From contig NZ_CP118632.1 in the NCBI RefSeq assembly GCF_028993615.1, positions 1,116,001 through 1,180,000 of the forward strand: a stretch of DNA of 64,000 bases. The letters are read 5' to 3'. The notes under the pieces are model-generated. The model was not told the origin of the DNA and made no database searches. It saw only the letters and a program-made list of their open reading frames with translations. This document shows positions 17,593 through 27,136 of the stretch, piece after piece. This DNA comes from Herbaspirillum sp. WKF16. Its GTDB lineage: Bacteria; Pseudomonadota; Gammaproteobacteria; Burkholderiales; Burkholderiaceae_D. The number at the start of each line of letters is the position of its first letter. Position 1 is the first letter of the stretch. A program made the position numbers and the translations under genes.

Positions 17593-17838
17593 TCACTCGA
17601 AATTGTTCGAGCCTCGTGCTTGCTCCCGCAAGGGATCCAGCAGGTGCCGCAGGGCGTTGTGATCCAGCTCGTACATCAGCGCCAGCAGGCCGCCCAACTC
17701 TCCGCGCGGAAACCCCTCGCGCGCGAACCACGCCAGGTAGTGGCCGGGCAGGTCGGCGATCAGGCGTCCCTGGTATTTCCCGTAGGGCATGGAGCGGGTC
17801 AGCAGCAAGGCGAGGTGTTCAGGCGTCATGTCGGCCAT
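17593..17838 (-). CDS. DUF3820 family small protein
   Basis: An 81-residue protein with the DUF3820 core MPYGKYQGRLIADLPGHYL..WFAREGFPRGELGGLLALMYE. Members are annotated as putative quorum-sensing-regulated virulence factors, but the function is unproven. The ATG at 17838 is used; an in-frame ATG at 17829 is possible, and neither has a clear ribosome site. Confidence 0.8.
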   Translation of the reverse strand: MADMTPEHLALLLTRSMPYGKYQGRLIADLPGHYLAWFAREGFPRGELGGLLALMYELDHNALRHLLDPLREQARGSNNFE

Positions 17839-17935
17839 CCGATGCAATGCGGGCCGGAACGATGCCGGCCCATGGTTTTATAATGGTCAGGCCGCTGTCG
17901 GTCCGATGCGGCTTTCACGTTGCGCACCCTTGCCC

Positions 17936-18148
17936 ATGAGCCCTCGCCGATCGCATCCCTCCGCCGCTTCCGCATCGCCCGCCGACGATCCCGCGCCGAC
18001 GCCGCCGGTGGAGCCGGCGCTGGAAGACTGCTGCGGCAGCGGGTGCGCGTCCTGCATCTTCGATATCTACGAACGGGAGCGCGAGCGCTACCGGGAGGCG
18101 CTGGCGGCCTGGAACGCGCGCCAGGCGGAGCGTTCCGCCCGCCGGTGA
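17936..18148 (+). CDS. Small cysteine-motif protein (oxidoreductase-like domain)
   Basis: A 70-residue protein. After a Pro/Ala/Ser-rich N-terminal ~28 residues comes CCGSGCASCIFDIYERER, the motif of the oxidoreductase-like N-terminal domain family seen in bacteria and in mitochondrial proteins. The four cysteines may bind metal. Function unknown. It is convergent with recG. Confidence 0.8.
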   Translation: MSPRRSHPSAASASPADDPAPTPPVEPALEDCCGSGCASCIFDIYERERERYREALAAWNARQAERSARR

Positions 18149-18167
18149 GGCGCGGCGCGGGCCTGGC

Positions 18168-20288
18168 CTAGACGCGCAGGTAATCCTCGCGTCCGCCCAG
18201 CCAGCGCGCCAGATGGCGGTCGACAATGTCCGGCGCGTGCTGCAGCAGCGCCTGCGCGGTGTCGCGCGCCTTTTCCACCAGCCATTGGTCGGTGGCGAGG
18301 TCGGCGAAACGCAGCATGGCGTCGCCGGACTGGCGCGCGCCCAGGAATTCGCCGGGGCCGCGGATGTCGAGGTCGCGCCGCGCGATCTCGAAGCCGTCGG
18401 TAGTCTCGCGCATGGTGGCCAGCCGCTCCTTGGCGGTGCCGCCCAGCGGCCCCTGGTACATCAGCAGGCACACGCTGGCGGCCGAGCCGCGGCCGACGCG
18501 ACCGCGCAGCTGGTGCAGCTGCGACAGGCCGAAGCGCTCGGCATGCTCAATCACCATCAGCGAGGCGTTGGGCACGTCCACACCGACTTCGATCACCGTG
18601 GTCGCCACCAGCACATGCACCGCGCCACGGCTGAACCCTTCCATCACGATCTGTTTTTCCACCGGCTTCATGCGTCCGTGCACCAGCCCGATGGTCAGGC
18701 CGGGCAGGGCGGCCGACAGCGCGGCATGGGTGTCGGTGGCGGTTTGCAGCTCCAGCGCCTCGGACTCCTCGATCAGCGGGCAGACCCAATAGATCTGCTT
18801 GCCCTCCAGCGCCGCCGCATGCACGCGCTCGACCACTTCGTCGCGCCGGTTCTGGTCGATCACGCGGGTGACGATGGGCGAGCGGCCCGGCGGCAATTCG
18901 TCGATCACCGACACTTCGAGGTCGGCGTAATAGGTCATCGCCAGCGTGCGCGGGATCGGCGTGGCCGACATCATCAGCTGGTGCGGCACCGATGTCGCTT
19001 CGGCGTCGGCCGGATTGAAGCTCTTGTTGCGCAGGGCCAGGCGCTGTCCCACGCCGAAGCGGTGCTGCTCGTCCACGATCACCAGCCCGAGGTTCTCGAA
19101 CTGCACCGTGTCCTGGATCAGCGCATGCGTGCCCACCACCAGGCGCGCGGCGCCGGATTCGATGTGGGCCAGGGCCTCGGTCTTTTCTTTCTTCTTTTGG
19201 CTGCCGGAGAGCCAGGCCACGCCTACGTCCAGCGGCTCCATCCAGGCGGCGATCTTGCGGAAATGCTGTTCGGCCAGGATCTCGGTAGGCGCCATCAGCA
19301 CCGCCTGGCAGCCGCTGTCGATGGCCTGGGCCGCCGCCAGCGCCGCCACCACGGTCTTGCCGCTGCCGACGTCGCCCTGCAGCAGGCGCTGCATGGGGAA
19401 GGACTCGCGCAGGTCGGCGCGTATCTCTTCCAGCACGCGCTCCTGCGCGCCGGTCAGCTTGAAGGGCAGCACCTTGACCAGTTCCTCGGTGATGCGCCCG
19501 GTCACCGGCAGCGCGCGCGAGGTCTTGGCGCGGCGCGCGGCCTGGGCGCGCTTGAGCGACAGCTGCTGCGCAAGCAGCTCATCGAACTTCATGCGGATCC
19601 AGGCCGGGTGCGAGCGCTCCACCAGGGCATGTTCGTCCACGTCTGGCGGGGGATTGTGCAGCAAGCGTACGGAAGATTCGAACGGCGCCAGCTTGAGGGT
19701 CTCGCGCATCGAGTCCGGCAGCGTGTCGCTCCAGTCCAGCCGGCTGACGGCGCCGGCAATGGCCTTGCGCAGGTAAGCCTGCGACAGCCCTTCGCCGGCC
19801 GGATAGACGGGAGTGAGCACGTCCGGCAGCGGCGCGCCTTCATTGACCACCTTGTATTGGGGATGCACCATCTCGGCGCCGAAGAAGCCGTGGCGCAGCT
19901 CGCCGCGCACGCGCACCCGCGTGCCCTCGGCCAGTTGCCGCTGCTGGCTGCCGTAGAAGTTGAGGAAGCGCATGGTCAGCTGCGCAGTATCGTCGCCGAC
20001 CGTGACAATCAGCTGGCGGCGCGGCCGGAACTGCACCTCGCAGGCGGTGACCAGGCCCTCCACCTGCACCATCTGCAGCCCGCGCATGGAGGCCTCGGCG
20101 ATGGTCATCAGCGTGGTCTCGTCCTCGTAGCGCAAGGGCAGGTGCAGCGCCAGGTCCATGTCGTTATGCAGGCCCAGCTTGGCGAGCTTGTTTTCGGGCT
20201 TGGCGCTCTCCTTGGCCGCAGGCTTGCCTTTGGCGGCAGTTTTCCGGGGCGGCGTCTTGCCGGTGGTTTTTTTCGCGGTGACGGGCAT
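18168..20288 (-). CDS. recG: ATP-dependent DNA helicase RecG
   Basis: A 706-residue branch-migration helicase that regresses stalled forks and processes Holliday junctions. A basic Lys/Ala/Pro-rich N-terminal tail (residues 1-30) precedes the wedge/OB domain (VRVRGELRHGFFGAEMVHPQ). Helicase motifs follow in order: LLQGDVGSGKT (Walker A), VDEQHRFGVGQR (DExH-like), SATPIPRTLAMTYY and QLRGRVGRG. The promoter has a full LexA box between its -35 and -10, so induction by DNA damage is predicted. Confidence 0.96.
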   Translation of the reverse strand: MPVTAKKTTGKTPPRKTAAKGKPAAKESAKPENKLAKLGLHNDMDLALHLPLRYEDETTLMTIAEASMRGLQMVQVEGLVTACEVQFRPRRQLIVTVGDDTAQLTMRFLNFYGSQQRQLAEGTRVRVRGELRHGFFGAEMVHPQYKVVNEGAPLPDVLTPVYPAGEGLSQAYLRKAIAGAVSRLDWSDTLPDSMRETLKLAPFESSVRLLHNPPPDVDEHALVERSHPAWIRMKFDELLAQQLSLKRAQAARRAKTSRALPVTGRITEELVKVLPFKLTGAQERVLEEIRADLRESFPMQRLLQGDVGSGKTVVAALAAAQAIDSGCQAVLMAPTEILAEQHFRKIAAWMEPLDVGVAWLSGSQKKKEKTEALAHIESGAARLVVGTHALIQDTVQFENLGLVIVDEQHRFGVGQRLALRNKSFNPADAEATSVPHQLMMSATPIPRTLAMTYYADLEVSVIDELPPGRSPIVTRVIDQNRRDEVVERVHAAALEGKQIYWVCPLIEESEALELQTATDTHAALSAALPGLTIGLVHGRMKPVEKQIVMEGFSRGAVHVLVATTVIEVGVDVPNASLMVIEHAERFGLSQLHQLRGRVGRGSAASVCLLMYQGPLGGTAKERLATMRETTDGFEIARRDLDIRGPGEFLGARQSGDAMLRFADLATDQWLVEKARDTAQALLQHAPDIVDRHLARWLGGREDYLRV

Positions 20289-20335
20289 GGGCAGAGCGGG
20301 TGTCCGACGGCGCAGGACGATGAAAAGAATGCGCT

Positions 20336-20363
20336 ATTGTACTGTGATTAATTACAGTATCAA
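20336..20363 (-). promoter_or_regulatory. recG promoter with embedded LexA (SOS) box
   Basis: On the minus strand TTGATA (20363-20358) and TACAAT (20341-20336) are separated by 16 bases. Between and overlapping them lies the 20-bp operator TACTGT-N8-ACAGTA (20340-20359), identical at all conserved LexA positions (CTGT-N8-ACAG with outer TA/TA). The element is about 50 bases from the recG start. LexA binding here would block polymerase directly. Confidence 0.75.
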
Positions 20364-20397
20364 TTGTCCGTTGCACTCGCCGCGCCCATTGCGCCCG

Positions 20398-22230
20398 CTA
20401 GGGCGCCGGGCAGCTCGCCGGCTTGGACCACGGCGCGCGCATGACCAGCCGCGTGCCGTTGAGGTCGATATCGCGCTGGCGCGGCGCCAGCCACTGCAGC
20501 GGGCCGGCCTGGACGGCTTTCTTCAGGCGGTTGCGGCAATCGGCGTCGAGCTCGAAGCGGCCCAGCATCTCCCAGCGGCCATCCGCGGCGGCAAACAGGG
20601 ACGGTTCATCCTGTTCGCTGAACATCAGGATCTGTTGCTGTCCCTGCTGTCCGATCAGATAGGCTTCGCAGGGTGCGCCATGATTGCGCAGGCAAGATGG
20701 CAGCATGTACTGGCCGGACTCCCATTGCGTTGCGATGAAGTCCGGCGGCAGCACGCTTCCGGCCGGATAGACCCGCACGTTGGCGGACACGTCCGGTCGC
20801 GGCGGCGGACTGGACCTGCTTGACCAGCGCTCGGGCTGCTGCAGCGCCAGCCGCGCCTGTTCGCCGGCGGCGCCCCGGCTCAGCTGGTGCAAGGCCTGCA
20901 GGCCGAAGCGCGCGCTCTCGAAACGCAGGAACCGGAAATCGAACTCCGCCGTTGGTGTGCGGCCCTGCAGCAGGCGCGCCATCTGGCTGTTCACCGCGAT
21001 CCTGGCAGGATCGGCCAGCGGCGACAGCACGGCCACGAATACGGCCAGGATCGCCAGGCTGGCGGCGATGTTGAATGGCGCCAGCAGGGGCGGCGCCTGT
21101 CGCCGGCGCAGCGCCGCCCAGGCGTAGCCGGTGGCATAGATGGCGGCGACCAGCATGGTCAGGGCGGCGCCGATGCGGCTCACGCTCCAGCCGTATTGCG
21201 CCACGCGCAGGCCCAGCGCGTAGATGGCCAGGGCCACCAGCGGCGCCGGCAGCAGGCAGGACAGGCGCAGGCAGGCCGCCATGAAGCGGTTCGACGCCAC
21301 CGGGGCGGCGCCGTCCTGGTAGACCATGTTGATCAGCACCACCAGCAGCGCCGTCGCGCCCAGCAGCACCGACGATGCCCGGCGCGTCTGCCACAGCGGC
21401 TGCAGGCCGGTCGCCGCCAGGCTCGCAAGGAAGCCGGCGACGATCAGCAGCGCCAGCGGCAACAGCCAGGACAGCACCGTCAGCAACAGCCGGCGCACGC
21501 CCGAAATGATGCCCGGCCTGACGTCGGTCAGGTGCAGCGCGCTGCAAAAGGCCAGCGTAGTGACCGGGATGGCGAACCAGCTCTCCTGCAGCAGTTGCCT
21601 CGGGAACTCCAGGCGCACCAGCGCGAACAGCGCGGCCCCGATCTCCAGCACCAGCCACAGCAGCAGCGTGAACAGCAGTGCGAAGGCGATCTGCAACGCC
21701 AGCTTCCAGGCCAGCGAGAAGTAGCTCTGGTAGCGCGCGATACGGCGGCCGTCCGCGTGGCCGGCCAGCACCATGGATTGCGCGATGAACAGGCCCATCG
21801 CCAGCAGCGCCCCCAGCAGCGGGGAAGGCGCCAGGTTGGTCTTGTCCTCGCCGCGCCAGCCGGCCAGCGCGGCGCCTTCAAGCAACTGGCTGAGGTCGGT
21901 GCGCCAGGCGTCGTAGAGGGCCAGCGCCGTCAGCAGCACGGCCAGCCCCGCCACCCACAGCAGCAGCTTGCGGCGGGGCAGGTGAACCATGCCCGAGACC
22001 GCAGCCAGCGGCACGAACGCGACGAGCAGCAACAGCGGCTTGAACAGCAGCGCGTCAGTCGCCGGCCAGGTCCTGGCGCTCAGGCTGCGATAAAGGAAGT
22101 AGAGCGCCAGGCCCTGGGCCAGGCCGATCGCCATGCGCCGCATGCCGGTTCCCGGCGGCACGGCCGGTTGCGCGTCGCTGGCCTCTTCGGGGAGCATGGC
22201 GGCGGCGGATTGGGGTGGGGGTGTTTGCAT
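20398..22230 (-). CDS. DUF4153 family multi-spanning membrane protein
   Basis: A 610-residue inner-membrane protein. About ten to twelve hydrophobic helices occupy residues ~30-390 (for example FKPLLLLVAFVPLAAV and LALQIAFALLFTLLLWLVL), followed by a soluble C-terminal region (about 400-610) predicted to be periplasmic. The pattern fits DUF4153, whose function is unknown. The ATG at 22230 was chosen over an upstream TTG. It is the gene upstream of recG on the same strand, 110 bases away, but recG has its own promoter. Confidence 0.72.
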   Translation of the reverse strand: MQTPPPQSAAAMLPEEASDAQPAVPPGTGMRRMAIGLAQGLALYFLYRSLSARTWPATDALLFKPLLLLVAFVPLAAVSGMVHLPRRKLLLWVAGLAVLLTALALYDAWRTDLSQLLEGAALAGWRGEDKTNLAPSPLLGALLAMGLFIAQSMVLAGHADGRRIARYQSYFSLAWKLALQIAFALLFTLLLWLVLEIGAALFALVRLEFPRQLLQESWFAIPVTTLAFCSALHLTDVRPGIISGVRRLLLTVLSWLLPLALLIVAGFLASLAATGLQPLWQTRRASSVLLGATALLVVLINMVYQDGAAPVASNRFMAACLRLSCLLPAPLVALAIYALGLRVAQYGWSVSRIGAALTMLVAAIYATGYAWAALRRRQAPPLLAPFNIAASLAILAVFVAVLSPLADPARIAVNSQMARLLQGRTPTAEFDFRFLRFESARFGLQALHQLSRGAAGEQARLALQQPERWSSRSSPPPRPDVSANVRVYPAGSVLPPDFIATQWESGQYMLPSCLRNHGAPCEAYLIGQQGQQQILMFSEQDEPSLFAAADGRWEMLGRFELDADCRNRLKKAVQAGPLQWLAPRQRDIDLNGTRLVMRAPWSKPASCPAP

Positions 22231-22370
22231 GGGCAATCTCTCAGTGGCCGCAGGGCGGTAAGCCGCTCAGGCTAGGGTGAAAACGTTGGCAGCGCGCAAG
22301 GAGAGCGTAAAATAGCAGGTTTGACGCGCGTTTTTGACGCCGCGCTCCCCGTTTTTGCAGGTTGTCATCC

Positions 22371-23393
22371 ATGTATTCCCTCTCCGATTTCGATTTCGAA
22401 CTGCCGCCCGAGCTGATCGCGCAGACCCCGCTGGCCGAGCGCAGCGCCTCGCGCCTGCTGCAGGTGGACGGCGCGCAACTGACCGACCGCCGTTTCGCCG
22501 ACATCGTCGGCCTGCTCAACCCCGGCGACCTGCTGGTCTTCAACGACACCCGCGTGCTCAAGGCGCGCTTCTTCGGCGTCAAGGAAACCGGCGGCAGGAT
22601 CGAGGCGCTGGTCGAGCGCGTGCTCGATCCCCGCACCGTGCATGCCCAGGTGCGCGCCTCCAAGTCGCCGCCGCCGGGCACCAGGATCCGCCTGGCCGAC
22701 GCCTTCGAGGTGACCGTGGGCGAGCGCTTCGGCGAGTTCTTCACGCTGCATTTCCCGTCCGACGTCTTCGAATTGCTGGAGCAATACGGCAGCCTGCCGC
22801 TGCCGCCCTACATCGAGCACGAGGCCGATTCCTACGACGAGACCCGCTACCAGACCGTCTACGCCAAGGCGCCCGGCGCGGTCGCCGCGCCCACCGCCGG
22901 CCTGCACTTCGACCAGGCCCTGCTGGAGCAACTGGCCGCGCGCGGCGTGGGGCAGGCCTTCGTCACGCTGCACGTGGGCGCCGGCACCTTCCAGCCGGTG
23001 CGGGTGGAAGACCTGTCGCAGCACCAGATGCACAGCGAGTGGTACACCATCCCGCAAGCCACGGTGGATGCGGTGCGCGCCGCCAAGGCCGGCGGCGGGC
23101 GTGTGATCGCGGTCGGCACCACCAGCATGCGCGCGCTGGAATCCGGCTCGCAGGGCGGACAGCTGGAGGCCGGCAGCGCCGACACCCGCCTGTTCATCAC
23201 GCCCGGCTATACCTTCAAGACCGTGGACCGGCTGGTGACCAATTTCCACCTGCCCAAGTCGACGCTGCTGATGCTGGTCTCGGCCTTCGCCGGCTACGAG
23301 CACATCCGCGCCGCCTATGCGCACGCGATCGCGCAGAAATACCGTTTCTTCAGCTATGGCGACGCCATGCTGCTCACCTGCAACCGAGCATAA
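22371..23393 (+). CDS. queA: S-adenosylmethionine:tRNA ribosyltransferase-isomerase QueA
   Basis: A 340-residue enzyme that adds the epoxycyclopentanediol ring to 7-aminomethyl-7-deazaguanine in tRNA, the next-to-last step of queuosine synthesis. Family motifs include [15 protein letters not shown] at the N-terminus, [14 protein letters not shown], the AAPTAGLHF motif and [19 protein letters not shown]. The ATG at 22371 is used. It is 12 bases upstream of tgt, and they act in the same pathway. Confidence 0.96.
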   Translation: MYSLSDFDFELPPELIAQTPLAERSASRLLQVDGAQLTDRRFADIVGLLNPGDLLVFNDTRVLKARFFGVKETGGRIEALVERVLDPRTVHAQVRASKSPPPGTRIRLADAFEVTVGERFGEFFTLHFPSDVFELLEQYGSLPLPPYIEHEADSYDETRYQTVYAKAPGAVAAPTAGLHFDQALLEQLAARGVGQAFVTLHVGAGTFQPVRVEDLSQHQMHSEWYTIPQATVDAVRAAKAGGGRVIAVGTTSMRALESGSQGGQLEAGSADTRLFITPGYTFKTVDRLVTNFHLPKSTLLMLVSAFAGYEHIRAAYAHAIAQKYRFFSYGDAMLLTCNRA

Positions 23394-24533
<1,140 letters not shown>

Positions 24534-24590
24534 GTGTTGTCGCAATGGGCGTGATTCGTTGTGCCGCCGTCGGCGCGGCATGACAAACGC

Positions 24591-24757
24591 CACTGGGTTC
24601 CGGCCTTCGCCGGAACGACGAGAAGGTGGGGCTCGTACGGCTAGAGGACTAAGTTCTTTCTTGCCCGTCGTCCTGACGCAGGTCAGGACCCAGCGTCGTT
24701 CAGCGGTCGTCGCGGCATGACTGATGTCGCTGGATCCCGGCATTCGCCGGGATGACG
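24591..24757. repeat. Three dispersed REP-like palindromic repeats
   Basis: In the 257-base gap between tgt and the convergent acyl-CoA synthetase are three related elements: 24591-24620 (CTGGGTTCCGGC..GCCGGAACGACG), 24666-24695 in opposite orientation, and 24728-24757 (CTGGATCCCGGC..GCCGGGATGACG). Each is a short GC-rich palindrome ending in (A/T)GACG. The same core heads each unit of the array at 31194-33365. No gene is seen in the gap. Confidence 0.75.
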
Positions 24758-24790
24758 GAGCTAAATGGTCGGTCTCTTGCCTGCACGCGA

Positions 24791-26434
24791 TCAGGCGCGG
24801 CCAGCTCGCCAGCCCGTCACCATGTCCCGCAACTGCCGCCGGATCACCTTGCCGGTGGTCGTCATCGGCAGCTCCTCCACGAAGTACACCTCGCGCGGAT
24901 ATTCATGCGCCGCCAGCCGCGTCTTGACGTGCTGCTGCAGCGCGCGCTTCATGGCGTCGTCGCCGTCGAAGCCGGCGTTCAACACCACGATGGCCACCAC
25001 GATCTCGGTGCGCTCCGCATCCGGCGCGCCCACCACCGCCGCCATCTTCACCGCCGTGTGCTGCAGCAGGTTGTCCTCGATCTCGCCGGGGCCGATGCGG
25101 TAGCCGGCCGAGGTGATCACATCGTCGTCGCGGCCGACGAAGCGGATGTAGCCGTCCTCGTCCTTGGCGCCGGTATCGCCGGTGAGCAGCCAGTCGCCGG
25201 CGAACTTGGCGGCGGTGGCTTCGGGTTTGTTCCAGTACTGCAGGAACATCACCGGGTCGGGGCGCAGCACGGCGATGTTGCCCTGCGCGCCGGCCGGCAG
25301 CGGCGCGCCCCGGTCGTCCACGATCTCCACCCGATGGCCGGGCGCGGCGCGGCCGATGCTGCCGGGACGGCAGGGCATCACCGCGGCATTGGACGACACC
25401 GTCATGTTGCATTCGGTCTGGCCGTAGAACTCGTTGATGGTCAGGCCGAAGGTCTTGCGGCCCCAGTCCAGCAGTTCGGCCCCGAGCGACTCGCCGCCGC
25501 TGGCCACCGAGCGCAGCGCCAGCTTCCAGCGTTGCTCCGGATCGGCCACGGTGCGCATCATCTTCAGCGCTGTCGGCGGCAAGAAGCAATTGCGCACGCC
25601 GTGATCCTGCAGCAGCCCGAAGGCGGCCTCGCCGGTGAACTTCTCGAAGCGGTGCGCCACTACCGCCACGCCGTGGTGCCAGGCCGGCAGCAGCACGTCC
25701 AGCAAGCCGCCGATCCAGGCCCAGTCGGCCGGCGTCCAGATGCGGTCGCCGTCCAGCGGGAAGAGGTTGTGCGACATCTCCACGCCCGGCAGGTGGCCCA
25801 GCAGCACCCGGTGCGCATGCAGCGCGCCCTTGGGCTGGCCGGTGGTGCCGGAGGTGTAGATGATCACCGCCGGGTCGTCGGCGCGGGTGGCGACCGGCGT
25901 GAACGCTTCGCCCTGTTCGGCCAGCGCTGCGTGCAGGTCCACCGCGCCGGGCTGGGGGCCGTCGATGGTGAATACTGTCCTGAGCGCGGGCAGCTGGCCG
26001 CGGATGCCGGCCAGCTTGGCCGCGCCCTCGGCATTGGTCACCACGATCTTTGCGCCGCTGTCGTGCAGGCGGTATTGCAGCGCCTCGACCCCGAACAGGG
26101 CGAACAGGGGGATGGCGATGCAGCCGCTCTTGTAGGCGGCCACGTGCGAGAAGGCGGTTTCCGGCGCCTGCGGCAGCAGGATGCCGATGCGCTCGCCGCG
26201 CTGCGCGCCGTGCGCGCGCAGCAGGTTGGCCATGCGGTTGGAGAGCGCGCGCATCTGGCCGAAGCTGTAATGGCGCACGCCGCCGTCGCGCGCAATGTGG
26301 ATCAGCGCCAGCCGGTCGGGCTCGCGCTCGGCCCACTTGTCGCAGACGTCGACGCCGATGTTGTAGTGTTCGGGAATGTTCCAGCGAAAGCCCGAGGCGA
26401 TCGCCTCGTAGCTTTGCGGCGCGGTGGGCAGCAT
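24791..26434 (-). CDS. Acyl-CoA synthetase (AMP-forming, acetyl-CoA synthetase-like)
   Basis: A 547-residue adenylate-forming ligase predicted to activate a short or medium acid through acyl-AMP to acyl-CoA. Motifs: IIYTSGTTGQPKGALHAH (phosphate loop), YGQTE (A5), GDTGAKDEDGYIRFVGRDDD (A7/A8) and the catalytic lysine in MTTTGKVIRR. The ATG at 26434 follows AGGAGACCACGC. The N-terminus (WNIPEHYNIGVDVCDKWA) resembles acetyl/propionyl-type synthetases. Exact substrate cannot be read from sequence. It is monocistronic and convergent with tgt. Confidence 0.85.
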   Translation of the reverse strand: MLPTAPQSYEAIASGFRWNIPEHYNIGVDVCDKWAEREPDRLALIHIARDGGVRHYSFGQMRALSNRMANLLRAHGAQRGERIGILLPQAPETAFSHVAAYKSGCIAIPLFALFGVEALQYRLHDSGAKIVVTNAEGAAKLAGIRGQLPALRTVFTIDGPQPGAVDLHAALAEQGEAFTPVATRADDPAVIIYTSGTTGQPKGALHAHRVLLGHLPGVEMSHNLFPLDGDRIWTPADWAWIGGLLDVLLPAWHHGVAVVAHRFEKFTGEAAFGLLQDHGVRNCFLPPTALKMMRTVADPEQRWKLALRSVASGGESLGAELLDWGRKTFGLTINEFYGQTECNMTVSSNAAVMPCRPGSIGRAAPGHRVEIVDDRGAPLPAGAQGNIAVLRPDPVMFLQYWNKPEATAAKFAGDWLLTGDTGAKDEDGYIRFVGRDDDVITSAGYRIGPGEIEDNLLQHTAVKMAAVVGAPDAERTEIVVAIVVLNAGFDGDDAMKRALQQHVKTRLAAHEYPREVYFVEELPMTTTGKVIRRQLRDMVTGWRAGRA

Positions 26435-26693
26435 GCGTGGTCTCCTGGTTGCCGGTCTTGTTGGTTTTGTTTGCCACTGTACAAGTTTTGCCTGCCGCCG
26501 GCGATGCCGTTTTGATAACGCCGCGCGGGCGTCGGCGGGCAAAGCGGGCCGAACGCGCGCAAACCGCCGGCAAATCGCGCCGAAAATCCATAAATGGATC
26601 TTGATCTCCGGCAAGCCGTCCCGATTTGCCGGTATAGCGCCTGCGCAGTGCTAGAATGCAGGGCTATTTTTCAATCAACCTTTGGAGCCTTAC

Positions 26694-27026
26694 GTGTTTA
26701 TTTCCGACGCCTACGCGCAAACGGCAGCAGCAGCCCCCGGCGGCATGCTGGGCAACCTGACCAGCTTCCTGCCGATCATCCTGATGTTCGTCGTGCTGTA
26801 CTTCCTGATGATCCGCCCGCAGATGAAGCGTCAGAAAGAACAGAAGTCGATGATGGACGCGCTGGCCAAGGGCGACGAAGTCGTCACCTCCGGCGGCATC
26901 CTGGGCAAGATCACCAAGGTGGCCGATGCCTACATCACGATCGAAGTGTCGGAAGGCAACGAGATCGTCGTGCAGAAGGGCGCCGTCACCACCCTGCTGC
27001 CCAAGGGCACCATCAAGGGCCTGTAA
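26694..27026 (+). CDS. yajC: Preprotein translocase subunit YajC
   Basis: A 110-residue single-span inner-membrane protein that associates with SecDF. The helix is FLPIILMFVVLYFLMI (about residues 25-40), followed by the cytoplasmic KGDEVVTSGGILGKI region. A GTG start at 26694 is chosen because GGAG lies 6-9 bases upstream; the earlier in-frame TTG at 26682 overlaps that ribosome site. It opens the yajC-secD-secF group. Confidence 0.9.
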   Translation: MFISDAYAQTAAAAPGGMLGNLTSFLPIILMFVVLYFLMIRPQMKRQKEQKSMMDALAKGDEVVTSGGILGKITKVADAYITIEVSEGNEIVVQKGAVTTLLPKGTIKGL

Positions 27027-27043
27027 TCCGGCCGCGCGGAACC

Positions 27044-27075
27044 CATGGGCGCATCGCTGATGCGCCCATGTTTTT
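27044..27075 (+). terminator. Intrinsic terminator between yajC and secD
   Basis: A perfect 12-bp stem (27044-27055 with 27059-27070, CATGGGCGCATC/GATGCGCCCATG) with a 3-base loop is followed by T5. It lies between two genes that are normally cotranscribed, so it may lower secDF expression relative to yajC. Confidence 0.85.
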
Positions 27076-27136
27076 AGGGTTCTGAACAAGGCGGCAGGCC
27101 ACTGCCGCCCATTCTGGAAGCAAGAAGCACAAGACC

